Shown in pieces: positions 6,288 through 6,468 of a stretch of DNA of 6,468 bases. This stretch comes from Hydrogenophaga sp. Its GTDB lineage: Bacteria; Pseudomonadota; Gammaproteobacteria; Burkholderiales; Burkholderiaceae_C. Location: contig JALOSN010000058.1 of NCBI GenBank assembly GCA_025458415.1, positions 1 to 6,468 on the forward strand. The letters run 5' to 3'. Positions within the stretch are counted from its first letter, which is position 1, and every line of letters begins with the position of its first letter. The notes under the pieces are model-generated. The model saw only the letters and a list, made by a program, of their open reading frames with translations. It was not told where the DNA came from and ran no database searches. The position numbers and the translations under genes are program-made.

Positions 6288-6468
6288 TCAGTTCTTGACC
6301 ACCAGCACCGGTACCTTGGCGTGGGTCAGGATTTTCTGCGCGACGCTGCCCAGGATCAGGGCCTTGACGCCCTGGCGGCCGTGCGAGCCCATGACGATGA
6401 GGTCACAGCCCTCGGCCTGAGCCGTTTCCAGGATGCCCTCGTACACCACGTTGCGTTCGATGGTGTCG
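6288..6468 (-). CDS. Universal stress protein (UspA family), C-terminal end; 5' part beyond the right edge
   Basis: Only the last 59 codons and the stop are in the window. They contain the nucleotide-binding signature of ATP-binding Usp proteins, G-x2-G-x9-G-S, as GSHGRQGVKALILGS. The typical C-terminal strand AKVPVLVVKN follows. Upstream, EGCDLIVMGSHG is the usual strand leading into the loop. Such small cytoplasmic proteins bind ATP and accumulate under starvation or stress. It lies on the same strand as the DUF1800 gene, 155 bp upstream of it, with a GC palindrome between them, so a shared transcript is possible but not indicated. Confidence 0.9.
   Translation of the reverse strand, partial: DTIERNVVYEGILETAQAEGCDLIVMGSHGRQGVKALILGSVAQKILTHAKVPVLVVKN

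Overview
The window is GC-rich chromosomal DNA with no mobile elements and no RNA genes that I can see. It most likely comes from a betaproteobacterium of the order Burkholderiales, and a Comamonadaceae-like host is my best guess. This rests on three things: the divergent UvrA sequence, which resembles the long double-length UvrA proteins I know from that order; the GC-rich palindromic repeat inside uvrA, of a type I associate with Comamonadaceae genomes; and an orphan LivK-like binding protein of a kind abundant there. This is inference from recall, not a database result.

Layout from left to right. Positions 1-1437 (minus strand) hold the first 479 codons of a uvrA gene that runs off the left edge. 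About 282 codons in, it carries two identical 75-bp copies of a hairpin-rich repeat, inserted in frame. A 136-bp intergenic region (1438-1573) separates it from a divergent plus-strand gene (1574-2713) for a secreted branched-chain-amino-acid-type ABC transporter binding protein. No permease or ATPase lies beside that gene. It converges, 28 bp apart, on a minus-strand pair that fills most of the rest: a Tat-exported DUF1501 protein (2742-4181) and, upstream of it, a DUF1800 lipoprotein (4192-6132). Only 10 bp separate these two. After a 155-bp gap, positions 6288-6468 (minus strand) hold the C-terminal 59 codons of a universal stress protein, cut by the right edge.

How the genes work together. 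The DUF1800 and DUF1501 genes form a two-gene operon whose products are both predicted to act outside the cytoplasm, one as a lipoprotein and the other as a Tat substrate with alkaline-phosphatase-superfamily-like metal motifs. This family pair recurs in bacteria and, as far as I know, has no settled function. The other genes look like unrelated neighbours: DNA repair, solute capture and stress response.

The most unusual element is the in-frame duplicated palindromic repeat in uvrA. The largest stretch without a gene is 155 bp.
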